DNA of 64,000 bases from a bacterium (GTDB taxonomy: Bacteria > Bacillota > Bacilli > Lactobacillales > Streptococcaceae), in the NCBI GenBank assembly GCA_905221345.1, contig CAJNCW010000004.1, positions 181,695 to 245,694 of the forward strand, given 5' to 3'. Shown piece after piece: positions 8,532 to 17,230 of the stretch. The notes beneath the pieces were generated by a model. It searched no databases. It saw nothing but the letters and a program-made list of their open reading frames with translations, and was not told the origin of the DNA. Made by a program: the position numbers and the translations under genes. The first letter of the stretch is position 1. Every line of letters begins with the position of its first letter.

Positions 8532-8615
8532 ATTGGGTGGCCTCTTTAGGGTGATTATTATGAAAAAGAAAGGATTAGGATTTCATTAAATAAAGTTAGG
8601 AGGTCTTTATTTAAT
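8532..8615 (-). ncRNA. CiaR-regulated csRNA (ccn family), terminator split by the mobile unit
   Basis: On the minus strand the predicted RNA starts near 8615 with a hairpin (8585-8615, arms attaaataaag / ctttatttaat) whose loop holds ACCTCCT, an anti-Shine-Dalgarno sequence. A single-stranded stretch with CATAATAATCACC follows, then the left arm of a terminator, GGCCACC. The right arm and T-tract are now at 3131-3149, 5.4 kb away beyond the IS block. csRNAs of this type are small RNAs that block translation of competence and other mRNAs in pneumococcus. The close relative at 13428-13521 supports the call. Confidence 0.75.
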
Positions 8616-8621
8616 AACTAT

Positions 8622-8654
8622 ATGATACACGAGGAGACTTAAACTTTACTTAAG
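8622..8654 (-). promoter_or_regulatory. CiaR box and -10 of the split csRNA
   Basis: The minus strand reads CTTAAG-TAAAG-TTTAAG (8654-8638), matching the CiaR direct repeat NTTAAG-N5-WTTAAG. After 10 bases comes TATCAT (8627-8622). The layout is the same as at the second csRNA. Confidence 0.75.
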
Positions 8655-8667
8655 AAAAATAATTTTT

Positions 8668-9084
8668 TTATCTTTTTCGGTCCACCCAAATCATTCCCGT
8701 ACAATCATAAGTAAATAAGGTTTCAAAACCCAGAGAACGATAGAATCCCAAGGTTTTTTCTGTATGTTCGGTCACTAGTTGGACTTGATAGGCATCTTTG
8801 TAATCACCTAAAGCCTCTTTCATCAAGTTGCTACCAATCCCTTGGCGCTGATAGCTAGGCAAAACGATCAAATCCTGGACAAAAACCGATGAGAAACCAT
8901 CCCCAACCAAGCGTACCAAGCCCACCACGGCATCACCATCAAGTGCCAGATAAATCGCTAATGAGTGAAACAAGGCCTTCTCCAACATCTGAGGTTGATG
9001 TGTATAATTTGTCCAACCGACAGCCTGATAGAGATGCAAAACATCCTCTAACTTGACAATTTCTTGCTTTTTAATAGTGATCAT
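8668..9084 (-). CDS. GNAT-family N-acetyltransferase
   Basis: 138 residues. A single GNAT domain with the acetyl-CoA binding signature: VQDLIVLPSYQRQGIGSNLM (motif A, with the Q/RxxGxG/A loop), then YKDAYQVQLVTEHTEKTLGFYRSLGF. The acceptor is unknown. It ends 13 bases downstream of the CiaR box of the split csRNA and lies 11 bases behind the next GNAT gene, so the two are probably co-transcribed. Confidence 0.88.
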   Translation of the reverse strand: MITIKKQEIVKLEDVLHLYQAVGWTNYTHQPQMLEKALFHSLAIYLALDGDAVVGLVRLVGDGFSSVFVQDLIVLPSYQRQGIGSNLMKEALGDYKDAYQVQLVTEHTEKTLGFYRSLGFETLFTYDCTGMIWVDRKR

Positions 9085-9095
9085 GTCAACACCTC

Positions 9096-9791
9096 TTAAA
9101 GTTCTCTCAAGCTCTTGTACTGTCGTCCATTTTTATCAAAATTTTCAGGAGCCAACCATGTTTCTAAACGATCTTTGACTTGAGGCCAGTCCTTATCAAT
9201 CATAGACAGCCAATCCGTATCACGTGTACGTCCCTTATAAACGACTGCCTGACGGAAGGTGCCTTCATAAACAAAGCCCAAACGCTCCGCGGCTCGTCTT
9301 GATGGGATATTTAGAGAATCACATTTCCACTCATAGCGACGATAGTTAAGCTCCTCAAAAACATAGCGAGCTAGGAGATATTGACCCTCTGTCCCTATAC
9401 GTGTTCCCCTGAGTTCTGGAGAAAAAGTGACAGCTCCCACTTCTATTACTCGGTTATTCTGGTCAATACGCATGAGAGAAAAAGTCCCCAAAGCCTTACC
9501 AGTTGCCTTGTCTATAATCGCATAGTAAAAACGGTCCTTACGAGCCAACATCTGATTTAAGACGGTAACCAGTTCCTCCAAATCTGCCACTGGTTCCTGA
9601 AAGAGGTAGGTCCACATCTCCCGAGGAGTATCTGGACCATAAACAGCTAATAAATCCTCCGCATGCTTTTCCACCGAAAGAGCCTCTATCCGAGCGTAGC
9701 GCCCTTCTAAGAAATCAATGGAAGGGAATTCTCCTGGAGTATAACCTTCCATTGGCTCACCAATCGTCTGACCATATTCATTTACTGGCAT
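9096..9791 (-). CDS. GNAT acetyltransferase, RimJ/RimL type
   Basis: 231 residues from MPVNEYGQTIGEP (ATG at 9791, gaaggag-like spacing upstream: caaggagaaaacg). The longer frame to 9818 adds only MKSKTRRKT upstream of the ribosome site and is unlikely. The core shows TFSPELRGTRIGTEGQYLLARYVF (CoA loop) and CDSLNIPSRRAAERLGFVYEG, typical of RimJ/RimL-like enzymes that acetylate ribosomal protein N-termini or small molecules. The substrate is unknown. Confidence 0.85.
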   Translation of the reverse strand: MPVNEYGQTIGEPMEGYTPGEFPSIDFLEGRYARIEALSVEKHAEDLLAVYGPDTPREMWTYLFQEPVADLEELVTVLNQMLARKDRFYYAIIDKATGKALGTFSLMRIDQNNRVIEVGAVTFSPELRGTRIGTEGQYLLARYVFEELNYRRYEWKCDSLNIPSRRAAERLGFVYEGTFRQAVVYKGRTRDTDWLSMIDKDWPQVKDRLETWLAPENFDKNGRQYKSLREL

Positions 9792-9867
9792 CGTTTTTCT
9801 CCTTGTTTTACTTTTCAAACTTTATAATTGCACATAGTATATCATACTTTCATGAAAAAATTCAAAA

Positions 9868-9895
9868 AATCCTCCAGATTCTACTCTGAAGGATT
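9868..9895 (-). terminator. Terminator downstream of leuS
   Basis: The minus strand reads AATCCTtCAG...CTGgAGGATT followed by TTTTTTGAA. A 10-base stem with one mismatch. It lies beyond the leuS tail echo, so it probably was the original leuS terminator. Confidence 0.7.
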
Positions 9896-9901
9896 CCTAT
9901 C

Positions 9902-9934
9902 TTATTTCACAACAATATTAACGAGTTTAGTTGG
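9902..9934 (-). repeat. Echo of the leuS 3' end
   Basis: The minus strand reads PTKLVNIVVK-stop, closely matching the true LeuS C-terminus [14 protein letters not shown] at 9987-10019. It is separated from it by about 50 bases that include a perfect hairpin (9936-9960). It is followed by the terminator, as an original gene end would be. Confidence 0.7.
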
Positions 9935-9935
9935 C

Positions 9936-9960
9936 TTCAATAGTCCAGTGGACTATTGAA
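9936..9960. repeat. Short perfect hairpin between leuS and its tail echo
   Basis: Arms ttcaatagtcc / ggactattgaa (11 bases, perfect) around agt. No T-tract follows on either strand, so it does not look like a terminator. It may be part of the small insertion that displaced the leuS end. Confidence 0.6.
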
Positions 9961-9986
9961 GGTGGCAGATAAATCTAATAAACTGG

Positions 9987-12488
9987 TTACTTCGTTACAA
10001 TATTCACCAACTTATTCGGTACCGCAATCACTTTCACGATTTCCTTACCGTCAATTTCTGCTTTAACTTTTTCGTCAGCGAGAGCAATTTCTTGCAATTC
10101 TTCGCGTGACAGGTCTTTAGCGACCATGAGTTTGGCACGGACTTTTCCTTTGATTTGAACGACGATTTCGATTTCGTCTTCAACCAATTTACTTTCGTCC
10201 CATGCTGGCCAAGCCACGTAAGAGATGGACTCACCTGTTGCTGCAACTGTCTGCCAGAGTTCTTCTGCCAAGTGAGGTGCAAATGGGGCAATCAATTGGA
10301 TAAAGCCTTTGGCGTAGTCTACATAGAGTTTGTCTTCCTTGTTGGCAGCGTTGACAAAGACCATGAGTTGGGCAATGGCTGTGTTAAATTTCATAGACTC
10401 GATTTGCTCTGTGACAGCTTTAACGGTTTCGTTATAAACCTTGTCGAGAGCGCCATTATTTTCCGCAGCGATTTCTTTACTTGTAATCAAACGGTAAACA
10501 CGGTCAAGGAACTTACGGCTTCCTTCCAGACCTTCTTCTGACCAAGCGATGGAAGCATCGAGTGGCCCCATGAACATTTCATAAACACGAAGGGTATCGG
10601 CACCGTATTGTTCCACTACATCGTCTGGGTTGACAACGTTCTTGAGCGATTTAGACATCTTAGCTGGTGCTTGCTCCAACTCTTCTCCTGTTTCCACATG
10701 GAAGAAAGAACCGTCACGTTTTTCAACCTTGTCAGTCGTCACAAGAGCCCCACGGTGGTCACGGTAGCTTGTTCCCAAGATCATTCCTTGGTTAAAGAGT
10801 TTTTGGAATGGTTCCTTAGTCGGAACAACACCGATGTCATAGAGGAATTTGTGCCAGAAGCGAGCGTAAAGCAAGTGGAGAACGGCATGCTCTGCACCAC
10901 CCACATAGATGTCTACTGGCAACCATTGTTTGAGGAGGTCCTCATCAGCCAATTTCTCTGTGTTGTGCGGATCGATATAGCGGAGATAGTACCAGCTTGA
11001 ACCTGCCCATTGTGGCATAGTGTTTGTTTCACGACGACCTTTGACACCATCTTCACGCGTCACTTCAAGCCAGTCTGTCAAGTTAGCCAATGGACTTTCC
11101 CCAGTACCTGAAGGACGGATATTCTTGGTTACTGGCAAGACAAGTGGCAATTCACTTTCAGGAACAGCCGTTGAAGTCCCAGCTTCCCAATGAATGATTG
11201 GAATTGGCTCACCCCAGTAACGTTGACGGCTAAAGAGCCAGTCGCGGAGACGGTAGGTAACCTTCTCCTGACCACAGCCGTTTTCTTCCAACCAAGCCAC
11301 AATCTTAGCAATAGCGTCTTCTTTGTTCAGTCCATCTAGGAAGTCTGAATTGACATGAAGACCGTCTTCAGTATAGGCAGCTTCCGATACATTTCCACCT
11401 TCAAGTACTTCTACGATTGGAAGACCAAATTGTTTGGCAAATTCCCAGTCACGTTGGTCATGGGCTGGCACGGCCATTACCGCACCTGTTCCGTAGCTAG
11501 CAAGAACGTAGTCTGCAATCCAGATTGGGATTTCCTTGCCATTGACAGGGTTGATGGCATAAGCACCAGTCCAAACCCCTGTTTTTTCTTTGGCAAGGTC
11601 AGTACGAGCCAAGTCTGACTTGAGGCTAGCTTGGTGTTTATAGTCCGCAACTGCATCAGCTTGCTCTGGGCTTGTGATGACATCTACCAGTTCATGCTCA
11701 GGAGCTAAGACAGTGAAAGTCGCACCGAAAAGAGTGTCAGGACGAGTGGTAAAGACGGTGAATTCCTTGTCTGTTCCTTTCACTTTGAAGGTTACATTGG
11801 CGCCAGTTGATTTCCCAATCCAGTTGCGTTGCATGTCCTTGATAGACTCTGGCCAATCCAACTCATCCAAGTCATTAAGCAAGCGCTCTGCATAGGCAGT
11901 GATTTTAAGCATCCATTGGCGCATTGGTTTCCGGACAACTGGATAACCTCCACGCTCAGAAGTTCCATCAGGAAGCACTTCTTCGTTGGCGATGGCTGTT
12001 CCTAGTTCCTCAACCCAGTTTACTGGTACTTCCGCTTCATAGGCCAAACCTTTTTCGTAAAGCTTAGTGAAAATCCATTGCGTCCACTTGTAATAGTTTG
12101 GATCTGTTGTATTGACTTCACGATCCCAGTCATAAGAAAATCCAAGCGCATTGATTTGACGTTTGAAGTTGGCAATGTTTTCCGCTGTAAATTCTGCTGG
12201 GTCATTCCCCGTATCCATAGCGTATTGCTCTGCAGGCAAACCAAAAGCATCCCAGCCCATTGGGTGAAGGACATTGTAGCCTTGCGCACGTTTGTAACGG
12301 CTGAGGATATCGGTTGCAGTATAACCTTCTGGGTGTCCTACGTGCAATCCAGCTCCTGAAGGATATGGGAACATATCGAGAGCATAAAACTTCGGTTTTG
12401 AGGCATCTGTTCCTGTCTTAAATGTGTGATGTTGAGCCCAGTATTTTTGCCACTTGTGCTCAATTTCCTTATGATTGTAAAAACTCAT
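9987..12488 (-). CDS. leuS: Leucyl-tRNA synthetase
   Basis: 833 residues, normal for bacterial LeuRS. It charges tRNA-Leu. Class I signatures are visible: [20 protein letters not shown] with the HVGH form of HIGH, and KMSKSLKN. Between them are the editing domain ([12 protein letters not shown]...[15 protein letters not shown]) and the anticodon-binding C-terminal region. The start [17 protein letters not shown] follows a gagaaat-type ribosome site. No T-box leader is seen in the 160 bases upstream. Its last codons are duplicated downstream (see the echo). Confidence 0.98.
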   Translation of the reverse strand: MSFYNHKEIEHKWQKYWAQHHTFKTGTDASKPKFYALDMFPYPSGAGLHVGHPEGYTATDILSRYKRAQGYNVLHPMGWDAFGLPAEQYAMDTGNDPAEFTAENIANFKRQINALGFSYDWDREVNTTDPNYYKWTQWIFTKLYEKGLAYEAEVPVNWVEELGTAIANEEVLPDGTSERGGYPVVRKPMRQWMLKITAYAERLLNDLDELDWPESIKDMQRNWIGKSTGANVTFKVKGTDKEFTVFTTRPDTLFGATFTVLAPEHELVDVITSPEQADAVADYKHQASLKSDLARTDLAKEKTGVWTGAYAINPVNGKEIPIWIADYVLASYGTGAVMAVPAHDQRDWEFAKQFGLPIVEVLEGGNVSEAAYTEDGLHVNSDFLDGLNKEDAIAKIVAWLEENGCGQEKVTYRLRDWLFSRQRYWGEPIPIIHWEAGTSTAVPESELPLVLPVTKNIRPSGTGESPLANLTDWLEVTREDGVKGRRETNTMPQWAGSSWYYLRYIDPHNTEKLADEDLLKQWLPVDIYVGGAEHAVLHLLYARFWHKFLYDIGVVPTKEPFQKLFNQGMILGTSYRDHRGALVTTDKVEKRDGSFFHVETGEELEQAPAKMSKSLKNVVNPDDVVEQYGADTLRVYEMFMGPLDASIAWSEEGLEGSRKFLDRVYRLITSKEIAAENNGALDKVYNETVKAVTEQIESMKFNTAIAQLMVFVNAANKEDKLYVDYAKGFIQLIAPFAPHLAEELWQTVAATGESISYVAWPAWDESKLVEDEIEIVVQIKGKVRAKLMVAKDLSREELQEIALADEKVKAEIDGKEIVKVIAVPNKLVNIVTK

Positions 12489-12613
12489 GCTATTTCTCCA
12501 ATTTTATGATGTTACTATTATACCATTTTTGGGGGAATTTGAAAGACGAGAAATGTTCTTTTAGACTTGGATAACAAGAAATACTGAGTCGCAAATCCAA
12601 CTTATTTAACAGG

Positions 12614-12641
12614 AAAAAAATTAGCTCCTGATCGGAGCTAA
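12614..12641 (-). terminator. Terminator of the histidine phosphatase gene
   Basis: The minus strand has TTAGCTCC-gatca-GGAGCTAA followed by TTTTTTT. It sits 7 bases after the stop codon region at 12648. Confidence 0.85.
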
Positions 12642-12647
12642 CTTCTA

Positions 12648-13340
12648 TTAACTATTTGTCTCTAACATCTTCTCACGTCCTAGCTCTCGATAACTACGAT
12701 CGCCGACAACTTCTACGCTAAACTGACCGTCCTCATATTCAAGAATCGTCACGCTACCATTATCTAGACCATGCGGGTGCATGCCATTGATTAGATAAAC
12801 AATGGTACCAATCGTCATTCCATGGCTTACGACAAGAGCATTGCCCCCACCTTGTTCTTCCATTTCTTTGGCAATCGCTTCAAAGCCTTCCTTGATTCGA
12901 CCACTGAGTTTTTCCCAGCCTTCTGCCCAGCCAGCTGTATCAACCTCTACCAAGCCTTCTGCTAGTTCCGCATAGGATAACTGATGAACATGATCCACCT
13001 TGAAAACACGAGGAATGACCCCCATAAAGAGGTCCCCATCATAGGCCCCATCAAAACTACCAAAGCACCACTCACGGATTCGCTTGTCCATGCGGTAAGG
13101 GATTTTCCCCTGCAGGCCAAGTTCTTCTAGGATAATCCCCATGGTTTGAATAGTGCGCCCTGAATCACTGGAATAAGCGCGGTCAAATTGTAAACCAGAC
13201 TCTCTCAAGCCAATTCCTAACTCATGAATTCCCAACTCACCTTCTGCTGTTAGAGGTGTATCACTCCATCCTTGCGCACGTCCAATCGTGTTAAACATCG
13301 TTTTTCCATGACGGACCAAGTACAATCTTACTTTAGACAT
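12648..13340 (-). CDS. Histidine phosphatase family protein (phosphoglycerate mutase-like)
   Basis: 230 residues. The N-terminal catalytic motif LVRHGKTMFN (RHG) and later SSDSGRTIQTM and VVSHGMTIGTIVYL give both active-site histidines of the phosphoglycerate mutase superfamily. It may be annotated as a GpmB-like mutase, but the sequence alone does not separate a mutase from a broad phosphatase. It is a single-gene unit: own terminator behind it and a csRNA gene in front. Confidence 0.88.
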   Translation of the reverse strand: MSKVRLYLVRHGKTMFNTIGRAQGWSDTPLTAEGELGIHELGIGLRESGLQFDRAYSSDSGRTIQTMGIILEELGLQGKIPYRMDKRIREWCFGSFDGAYDGDLFMGVIPRVFKVDHVHQLSYAELAEGLVEVDTAGWAEGWEKLSGRIKEGFEAIAKEMEEQGGGNALVVSHGMTIGTIVYLINGMHPHGLDNGSVTILEYEDGQFSVEVVGDRSYRELGREKMLETNS

Positions 13341-13427
13341 TTTCTATCCTCCATTTTCTTCTATTATATCATGGATCAAAGAAATATTCGGCTTTCAACA
13401 GTAAAGCCCGCTCTCGTAATTTTCCCA

Positions 13428-13521
13428 CAAGAAAAGCTACCCTAACGGTAGCTTTCCTAGGAGATTATTATGAAAAAGTTTAGGATTCTAATTAAATAAA
13501 GTTAGGAGATCTTTATTTAAT
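13428..13521 (-). ncRNA. CiaR-regulated csRNA (ccn family), intact
   Basis: About 93 nt. Predicted start near 13521 with the hairpin attaaataaag...ctttatttaat (13491-13521) whose loop carries ATCTCCT. The middle is unpaired with CATAATAATCTCC. The terminator AAAGCTACC-gttag-GGTAGCTTT (13455-13433) is followed by a T-rich stretch. The layout and much of the sequence are shared with the split csRNA at 8532-8615. Pneumococcal csRNAs act by pairing with ribosome-binding sites. Confidence 0.82.
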
Positions 13522-13527
13522 GATTAT

Positions 13528-13560
13528 AGTATACACAGTCATCCTTAAACTCAACTTAAA
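13528..13560 (-). promoter_or_regulatory. CiaR box and -10 of the intact csRNA
   Basis: The minus strand reads TTTAAG-TTGAG-TTTAAG (13560-13544), a full CiaR direct repeat, then 10 bases and TATACT (13533-13528). It lies in the gap behind the UPF0210 gene. Confidence 0.8.
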
Positions 13561-13576
13561 TCCTCTCCCTTTTTTA

Positions 13577-14914
13577 TTAATTTTTAAAACTATGGATTGG
13601 AGCTGGAATTTGGCCACCGCGAGAGATGAAATCAACAGACGAAGCCCCGTTGACCTTCATAACTGGAGCTGTTCCTAGCAAGCCACCAAACTCAATCATA
13701 TCGCCTTCTTTTCCCTTTGGAATGATACGAACAGCTGTTGTTTTCATGTTAATAACACCGATTGCCGCCTCATCCGCAATCATAGCCGCAATGGTCTCAG
13801 CAGGCGTATCTTCTGGAATAGCAATCATATCCAGTCCAACAGAACAGATAGCTGTCATGGCTTCCAGTTTTTCTAAATTCAGAGAGCCATTTTGTACCGC
13901 AGCAATCATACCCTCATCTTCAGAAACGGGAATAAAAGCACCTGACAAGCCACCGACCTGGTTACAAGCCATCACTCCGCCCTTCTTAACTTGGTCATTC
14001 AAAAGAGCGAGGGCAGCCGTCGTTCCATGCGTACCAACTGTTTCTAGCCCCATTTCCTCAAGGACACGTGCCACAGAATCACCAACTGCAGGAGTAGGTG
14101 CCAAACTTAGGTCGACAATTCCAAAGTCAACACCAAGGCGTTCACTCGCCATTTGCCCAACCAATTGACCGATACGAGTAATCTTAAAGGCCGTTTTCTT
14201 GACCGTTTCGGCTACTACATCAAAGCTCTGTCCACGAACTTTTTCCAAGGCACGCTTGACCACACCAGGACCCGAAACCCCGACATTGATGATAACATCT
14301 GCTTCGCCAACACCGTGGAAAGCCCCTGCCATAAAAGGATTGTCCTCAACAGCATTAGCAAATACGACTAACTTGGCCGCACCCATATCTGATAGCGCAG
14401 CTGTTTCCTTGATGATGCGTCCCATATCTGCAACTGCAGTCATGTTGATGCCTGACTTGGTTGAGCCGATATTGACAGACGAACAAACCTTGTCTGTCTC
14501 AGCTAGAGCACGCGGGATAGAATTGATGAGAATCTCATCTCCTTTTTGGTAGCCTTTTTGTACCAAGGCCGAAAAGCCACCAATAAAGTCAACACCAATC
14601 TCCTTGGCAGCCTTGTCAAGTGCCTTTGCCAAAACGACATAGTCCGTCGCATCAGTCGCCGCTCCAATCAAGGAAATCGGAGTCACCGATACTCGTTTAT
14701 TGACAATAGGAATCCCAAGTTCTGCAGCAATTTCATCTCCTACAGCCACTAGATTTGCAGCTTTAGTGGTGATTTTTTGGTAAATCTTTTCAGCAGCACA
14801 TTCAATGTCTGGATCAATACAGTCCAAAAGGGAAATGCCCATGGTAATGGTTCTGATATCAAAGTTCTGCTCCTCAATCATGGCAATGGTTTCAGTAACT
14901 TGTCTAATATCCAT
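13577..14914 (-). CDS. UPF0210 / PFL-family protein
   Basis: 445 residues, the length usual for this family (DUF711). Conserved features include the start [35 protein letters not shown], and [14 protein letters not shown]. The biochemical role is not established. It is almost always found just after a small ACT-domain protein, as here (9 bases apart), so the ACT protein probably senses a ligand for this enzyme-like partner. Confidence 0.88.
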   Translation of the reverse strand: MDIRQVTETIAMIEEQNFDIRTITMGISLLDCIDPDIECAAEKIYQKITTKAANLVAVGDEIAAELGIPIVNKRVSVTPISLIGAATDATDYVVLAKALDKAAKEIGVDFIGGFSALVQKGYQKGDEILINSIPRALAETDKVCSSVNIGSTKSGINMTAVADMGRIIKETAALSDMGAAKLVVFANAVEDNPFMAGAFHGVGEADVIINVGVSGPGVVKRALEKVRGQSFDVVAETVKKTAFKITRIGQLVGQMASERLGVDFGIVDLSLAPTPAVGDSVARVLEEMGLETVGTHGTTAALALLNDQVKKGGVMACNQVGGLSGAFIPVSEDEGMIAAVQNGSLNLEKLEAMTAICSVGLDMIAIPEDTPAETIAAMIADEAAIGVINMKTTAVRIIPKGKEGDMIEFGGLLGTAPVMKVNGASSVDFISRGGQIPAPIHSFKN

Positions 14915-14923
14915 GGCTACCTC

Positions 14924-15190
14924 CTAGATATTGTACATAGCATCAAAAATCGCTGCACTTTGAATATTGATTTTGACATTCAAGGCCTGACCGAAAGTTT
15001 CAAACTCATTTCGCAGATAAGTGAAATCCTGTTTTTCGTCACTAGAAACGACCGCCATCATGGTAAAGTATTCATCCAACACCGTCTGAGAAATATCGTC
15101 AATATTCAATCCCAACTCTGCAATCTTCGTAGACACGCCTGCAACAATCCCAGCCTTATCCTTACCAACCACTGTAATAATAGCCTTCAT
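14924..15190 (-). CDS. ACT domain-containing protein (UPF0237)
   Basis: 88 residues, a single ACT domain (MKAIITVVGKDKAGIVAGVSTKIAELGLNIDDI...). ACT domains bind amino acids or similar small ligands at dimer interfaces. It is the first gene of a two-gene unit with UPF0210. Its ligand is unknown. Confidence 0.9.
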   Translation of the reverse strand: MKAIITVVGKDKAGIVAGVSTKIAELGLNIDDISQTVLDEYFTMMAVVSSDEKQDFTYLRNEFETFGQALNVKINIQSAAIFDAMYNI

Positions 15191-15284
15191 TCTTATACCC
15201 CATTTCTACGATTTTTAGAAAACCTGAACGTTTTTGATTTTCTTTTTTCCTAGTATAGCATATTTCCATAGAAAATACTAAAAA

Positions 15285-15337
15285 ACGCCTGCTTACGAAG
15301 TTGTTCTTAAGAAAAAAACAATTTCGTAAACAAGCGT
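15285..15337 (-). terminator. Strong terminator at the end of the ribosomal cluster
   Basis: 21-base arms that pair completely if G-U pairs are allowed (acgcttgtttacgaaattgtt with aacaacttcgtaagcaggcgt). On the minus strand TTTTTTAG follows. It lies about 115 bases after rplQ. Confidence 0.85.
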
Positions 15338-15349
15338 CTACCCTATCAA

Positions 15350-15430
15350 ATGATGATGAGTGTTCCCGCTAGGACCGAAGTCCCAGCGGTAGACCAGAGC
15401 TAGACTAAGAGCACAAGACTCCATCATCAT
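15350..15430 (-). other. Structured RNA element in the rplQ 3' region
   Basis: An outer stem (ATGATGATG 15358-15350 with CATCATCAT 15430-15422) encloses a 10-base-pair hairpin with a TTCG tetraloop (15366-15389: CCGCTGGGAC-TTCG-GTCCTAGCGG on the minus strand, one G-U pair). It is transcribed as the 3' untranslated region of the ribosomal operon, before the terminator. No ORF with a ribosome site is seen in it. Confidence 0.6.
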
Positions 15431-15453
15431 AACACTCAACAAAATTGATGATT

Positions 15454-15840
15454 TTATACTAATTCGATGATCGCCATTGGCGCAGCATCACCACGACGTG
15501 GTTCAGTTTTAAGGATACGAGTGTATCCACCGTTACGTTCAGCATAACGAGGTGCGATTTCTGAGAACAATTTTTGAAGTGCTGTAGTAGAAGTGTACTT
15601 ATCAGTTGCTTCATCATAGTTTTCAGATGCGATTTCATTACGTACGAAAGCAGCTGCTTGACGACGTGCATGCAAATCACCACGTTTACCTAGAGTAATC
15701 ATTTTTTCAACAGTTTTACGGATTTCTTTAGCACGAGCTTCAGTTGTCACGATTGATTCGTTGATCAAAAGGTCAGTTGTCAAATCGCGAAGCATTGCTT
15801 TACGTTGTGAGCTAGTGCGTCCTAGTTTACGGTAAGCCAT
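15454..15840 (-). CDS. rplQ: 50S ribosomal protein L17
   Basis: 128 residues starting [25 protein letters not shown], the standard L17 N-terminus. L17 is a late-assembling protein near the peptide exit tunnel. It is the last gene of the alpha part of the cluster, 11 bases after rpoA, and is followed by a structured 3' region and a terminator. Confidence 0.98.
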   Translation of the reverse strand: MAYRKLGRTSSQRKAMLRDLTTDLLINESIVTTEARAKEIRKTVEKMITLGKRGDLHARRQAAAFVRNEIASENYDEATDKYTSTTALQKLFSEIAPRYAERNGGYTRILKTEPRRGDAAPMAIIELV

Positions 15841-15851
15841 GTATTCCTCCT

Positions 15852-16787
15852 TTATTTATCTTTTAATCCAAGACCCAAGTCAATGAGTTTGAGTTTCACT
15901 TCTTCCAAACTCTTGCGTCCAAGATTTCGTACTTTCATCATCTCTGCTTCAGATTTTTCTGTCAAATCATGCACAGTGTTGATACCGGCACGTTTCAAAC
16001 AGTTGTATGAACGCACAGACAAGTCCAGTTCCTCAATCGTACGATCCAAAATACGATCGTCTGATTCAGTATCAGCTTCTTTCATCACCTCAGTTGACTT
16101 AGCAATCTCAGTAAGATTTGTAAACAAATCAAGATGTTCTGTCAAGATACGTGCTGAAAGCCCTAAAGCATCTTCTGGAATGATTGTTCCATTAGTCAAG
16201 ATTTCAAGGGTTAATTTGTCAAAGCCATCGTTGCTACCTACACGAGCAGGTTCAACTTGATAGTTGACTTTTGTAACTGGTGTATAAATAGAATCTACAG
16301 CAAGTGTTCCAACTGGTGCATTATCTTTTTTGTTTTCATCAGCAGGTACATATCCACGACCACTGTTAACAGTCATTGTCGCTTTTAGAGAAGAACCTTC
16401 ACTGATTGTAAAGAGATAATGATCTGGATTTACAATCTCAATATCACTGTCAGTCAAAATGTCTCCAGCTGTAATTTCAGCAGGACCTTCAACGTCAAGC
16501 TCAATGATTTTTTCGTCTTCAACGTATGATTTCACTGCAATCCCTTTAATGTTCAGAATGATTTGCATCACGTCTTCACGAACACCTGGAACTGTGTCGA
16601 ACTCATGCAAGACACCTTCAATGTTGATAGATGTCACTGCTGCTCCTGGTAGAGAAGCTAGTAGTACACGACGAAGAGAGTTACCAAGAGTTGTACCGTA
16701 GCCACGTTCAAGTGGTTCGATTACAAACTTGCCATAATCTTTATTTTCATCAATTTTTGTTATATTTGGTTTTTCAAACTCGATCAT
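15852..16787 (-). CDS. rpoA: RNA polymerase alpha subunit
   Basis: 311 residues. The N-terminal assembly domain ([20 protein letters not shown], where beta and beta' dock) is followed by an acidic linker ([13 protein letters not shown]) and the C-terminal domain ([20 protein letters not shown]...[12 protein letters not shown]) that binds UP elements and activators. It lies between rpsK and rplQ, so polymerase and ribosome synthesis are coupled by co-transcription. Confidence 0.98.
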   Translation of the reverse strand: MIEFEKPNITKIDENKDYGKFVIEPLERGYGTTLGNSLRRVLLASLPGAAVTSINIEGVLHEFDTVPGVREDVMQIILNIKGIAVKSYVEDEKIIELDVEGPAEITAGDILTDSDIEIVNPDHYLFTISEGSSLKATMTVNSGRGYVPADENKKDNAPVGTLAVDSIYTPVTKVNYQVEPARVGSNDGFDKLTLEILTNGTIIPEDALGLSARILTEHLDLFTNLTEIAKSTEVMKEADTESDDRILDRTIEELDLSVRSYNCLKRAGINTVHDLTEKSEAEMMKVRNLGRKSLEEVKLKLIDLGLGLKDK

Positions 16788-16829
16788 TTAGTTACTCCCT
16801 CTTAAACGAAAAGCAGTGTAATGCAATGA

Positions 16830-17213
16830 TTATACACGGCGACGTTTTGGAGGACGAGCACCATTGTGTGGCACTGGAGTCACATCACGAATTGCTGTTA
16901 CTTCAAGACCAGCGGCAGCAAGCGCACGAATAGCTGACTCACGACCAGAACCTGGACCTTTTACAGTAACTTCAACTGATTTAAGACCGTGTTCTTGTGC
17001 AGATTTAGCAGCAGCTTCAGAAGCCATTTGAGCAGCGAATGGTGTAGATTTACGAGAACCTTTGAAACCAAGAGCACCAGCTGATGACCAAGCGATTGCA
17101 TTACCATGCACATCAGTAATCATAACAATAGTGTTATTAAATGTAGCGTGAATATGAGCAATACCAGATTCGATATTCTTTTTCACACGACGTTTACGTG
17201 TTGGTTTAGCCAA
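16830..17213 (-). CDS. rpsK: 30S ribosomal protein S11
   Basis: 127 residues with the S11 core [17 protein letters not shown] and the C-terminal [11 protein letters not shown]. It sits on the 30S platform near the mRNA exit and the E site. Located 17 bases after rpsM; 42 bases separate it from rpoA. Confidence 0.98.
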
Positions 17214-17230
17214 GACTTTTACCTCCTATA

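Larger units (their letters stand above)
3147..8534. mobile_element. Composite-like unit: two IS3-family copies enclosing SRR-adhesin island remnants
   Basis: The block runs from the left terminal repeat GGCACTGCACCC (3150-3161) to its inverted copy at 8520-8531. It is flanked by ATT at 3147-3149 and ATT at 8532-8534. The two outer ends stay similar for about 33 bases. The inner ends are damaged: the left IS lacks its right end, and the right IS has lost 12 bases inside its left repeat. So the whole 5.4 kb has only one good pair of ends. If the block and one ATT are removed, the flanks join into the csRNA terminator GCCACC-TGATTG-GGTGGC. An IS3-type 3-bp duplication is the simplest reading. 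Recombination between separate IS copies is the alternative. Confidence 0.72.

Noticed and set aside
3149..8532. Setting the unit ends at TGGCACTG...CAGTGCCA (5'-TG...CA-3', as in many IS3 elements)
   Set aside because: The extra T and A exist at both outer ends, but then no flanking direct repeat remains, and the inner left end of the right IS (ttc-ggcactg) lacks the T. The ATT reading explains more. A one-base ambiguity stays.
8548..8587. Tiny ORFs starting ATGAAAAAG on the plus strand at both csRNA loci (also at 13470)
   Set aside because: They arise because the csRNA middle (minus strand CTTTTTCATAATAATC) reads as a start codon on the other strand. They are 9 codons long and differ in sequence.
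12489..12647. T-box leader for leuS
   Set aside because: The stretch is too short on the leuS side, with no T-box sequence or specifier-loop-like structure. The only clear hairpin is the terminator of the neighbouring gene.
15241..15453. BOX, RUP or other known pneumococcal repeat
   Set aside because: The palindromes are explained by a terminator and a UUCG hairpin. I could not recognise boxA/boxC or RUP ends here or elsewhere in the window.
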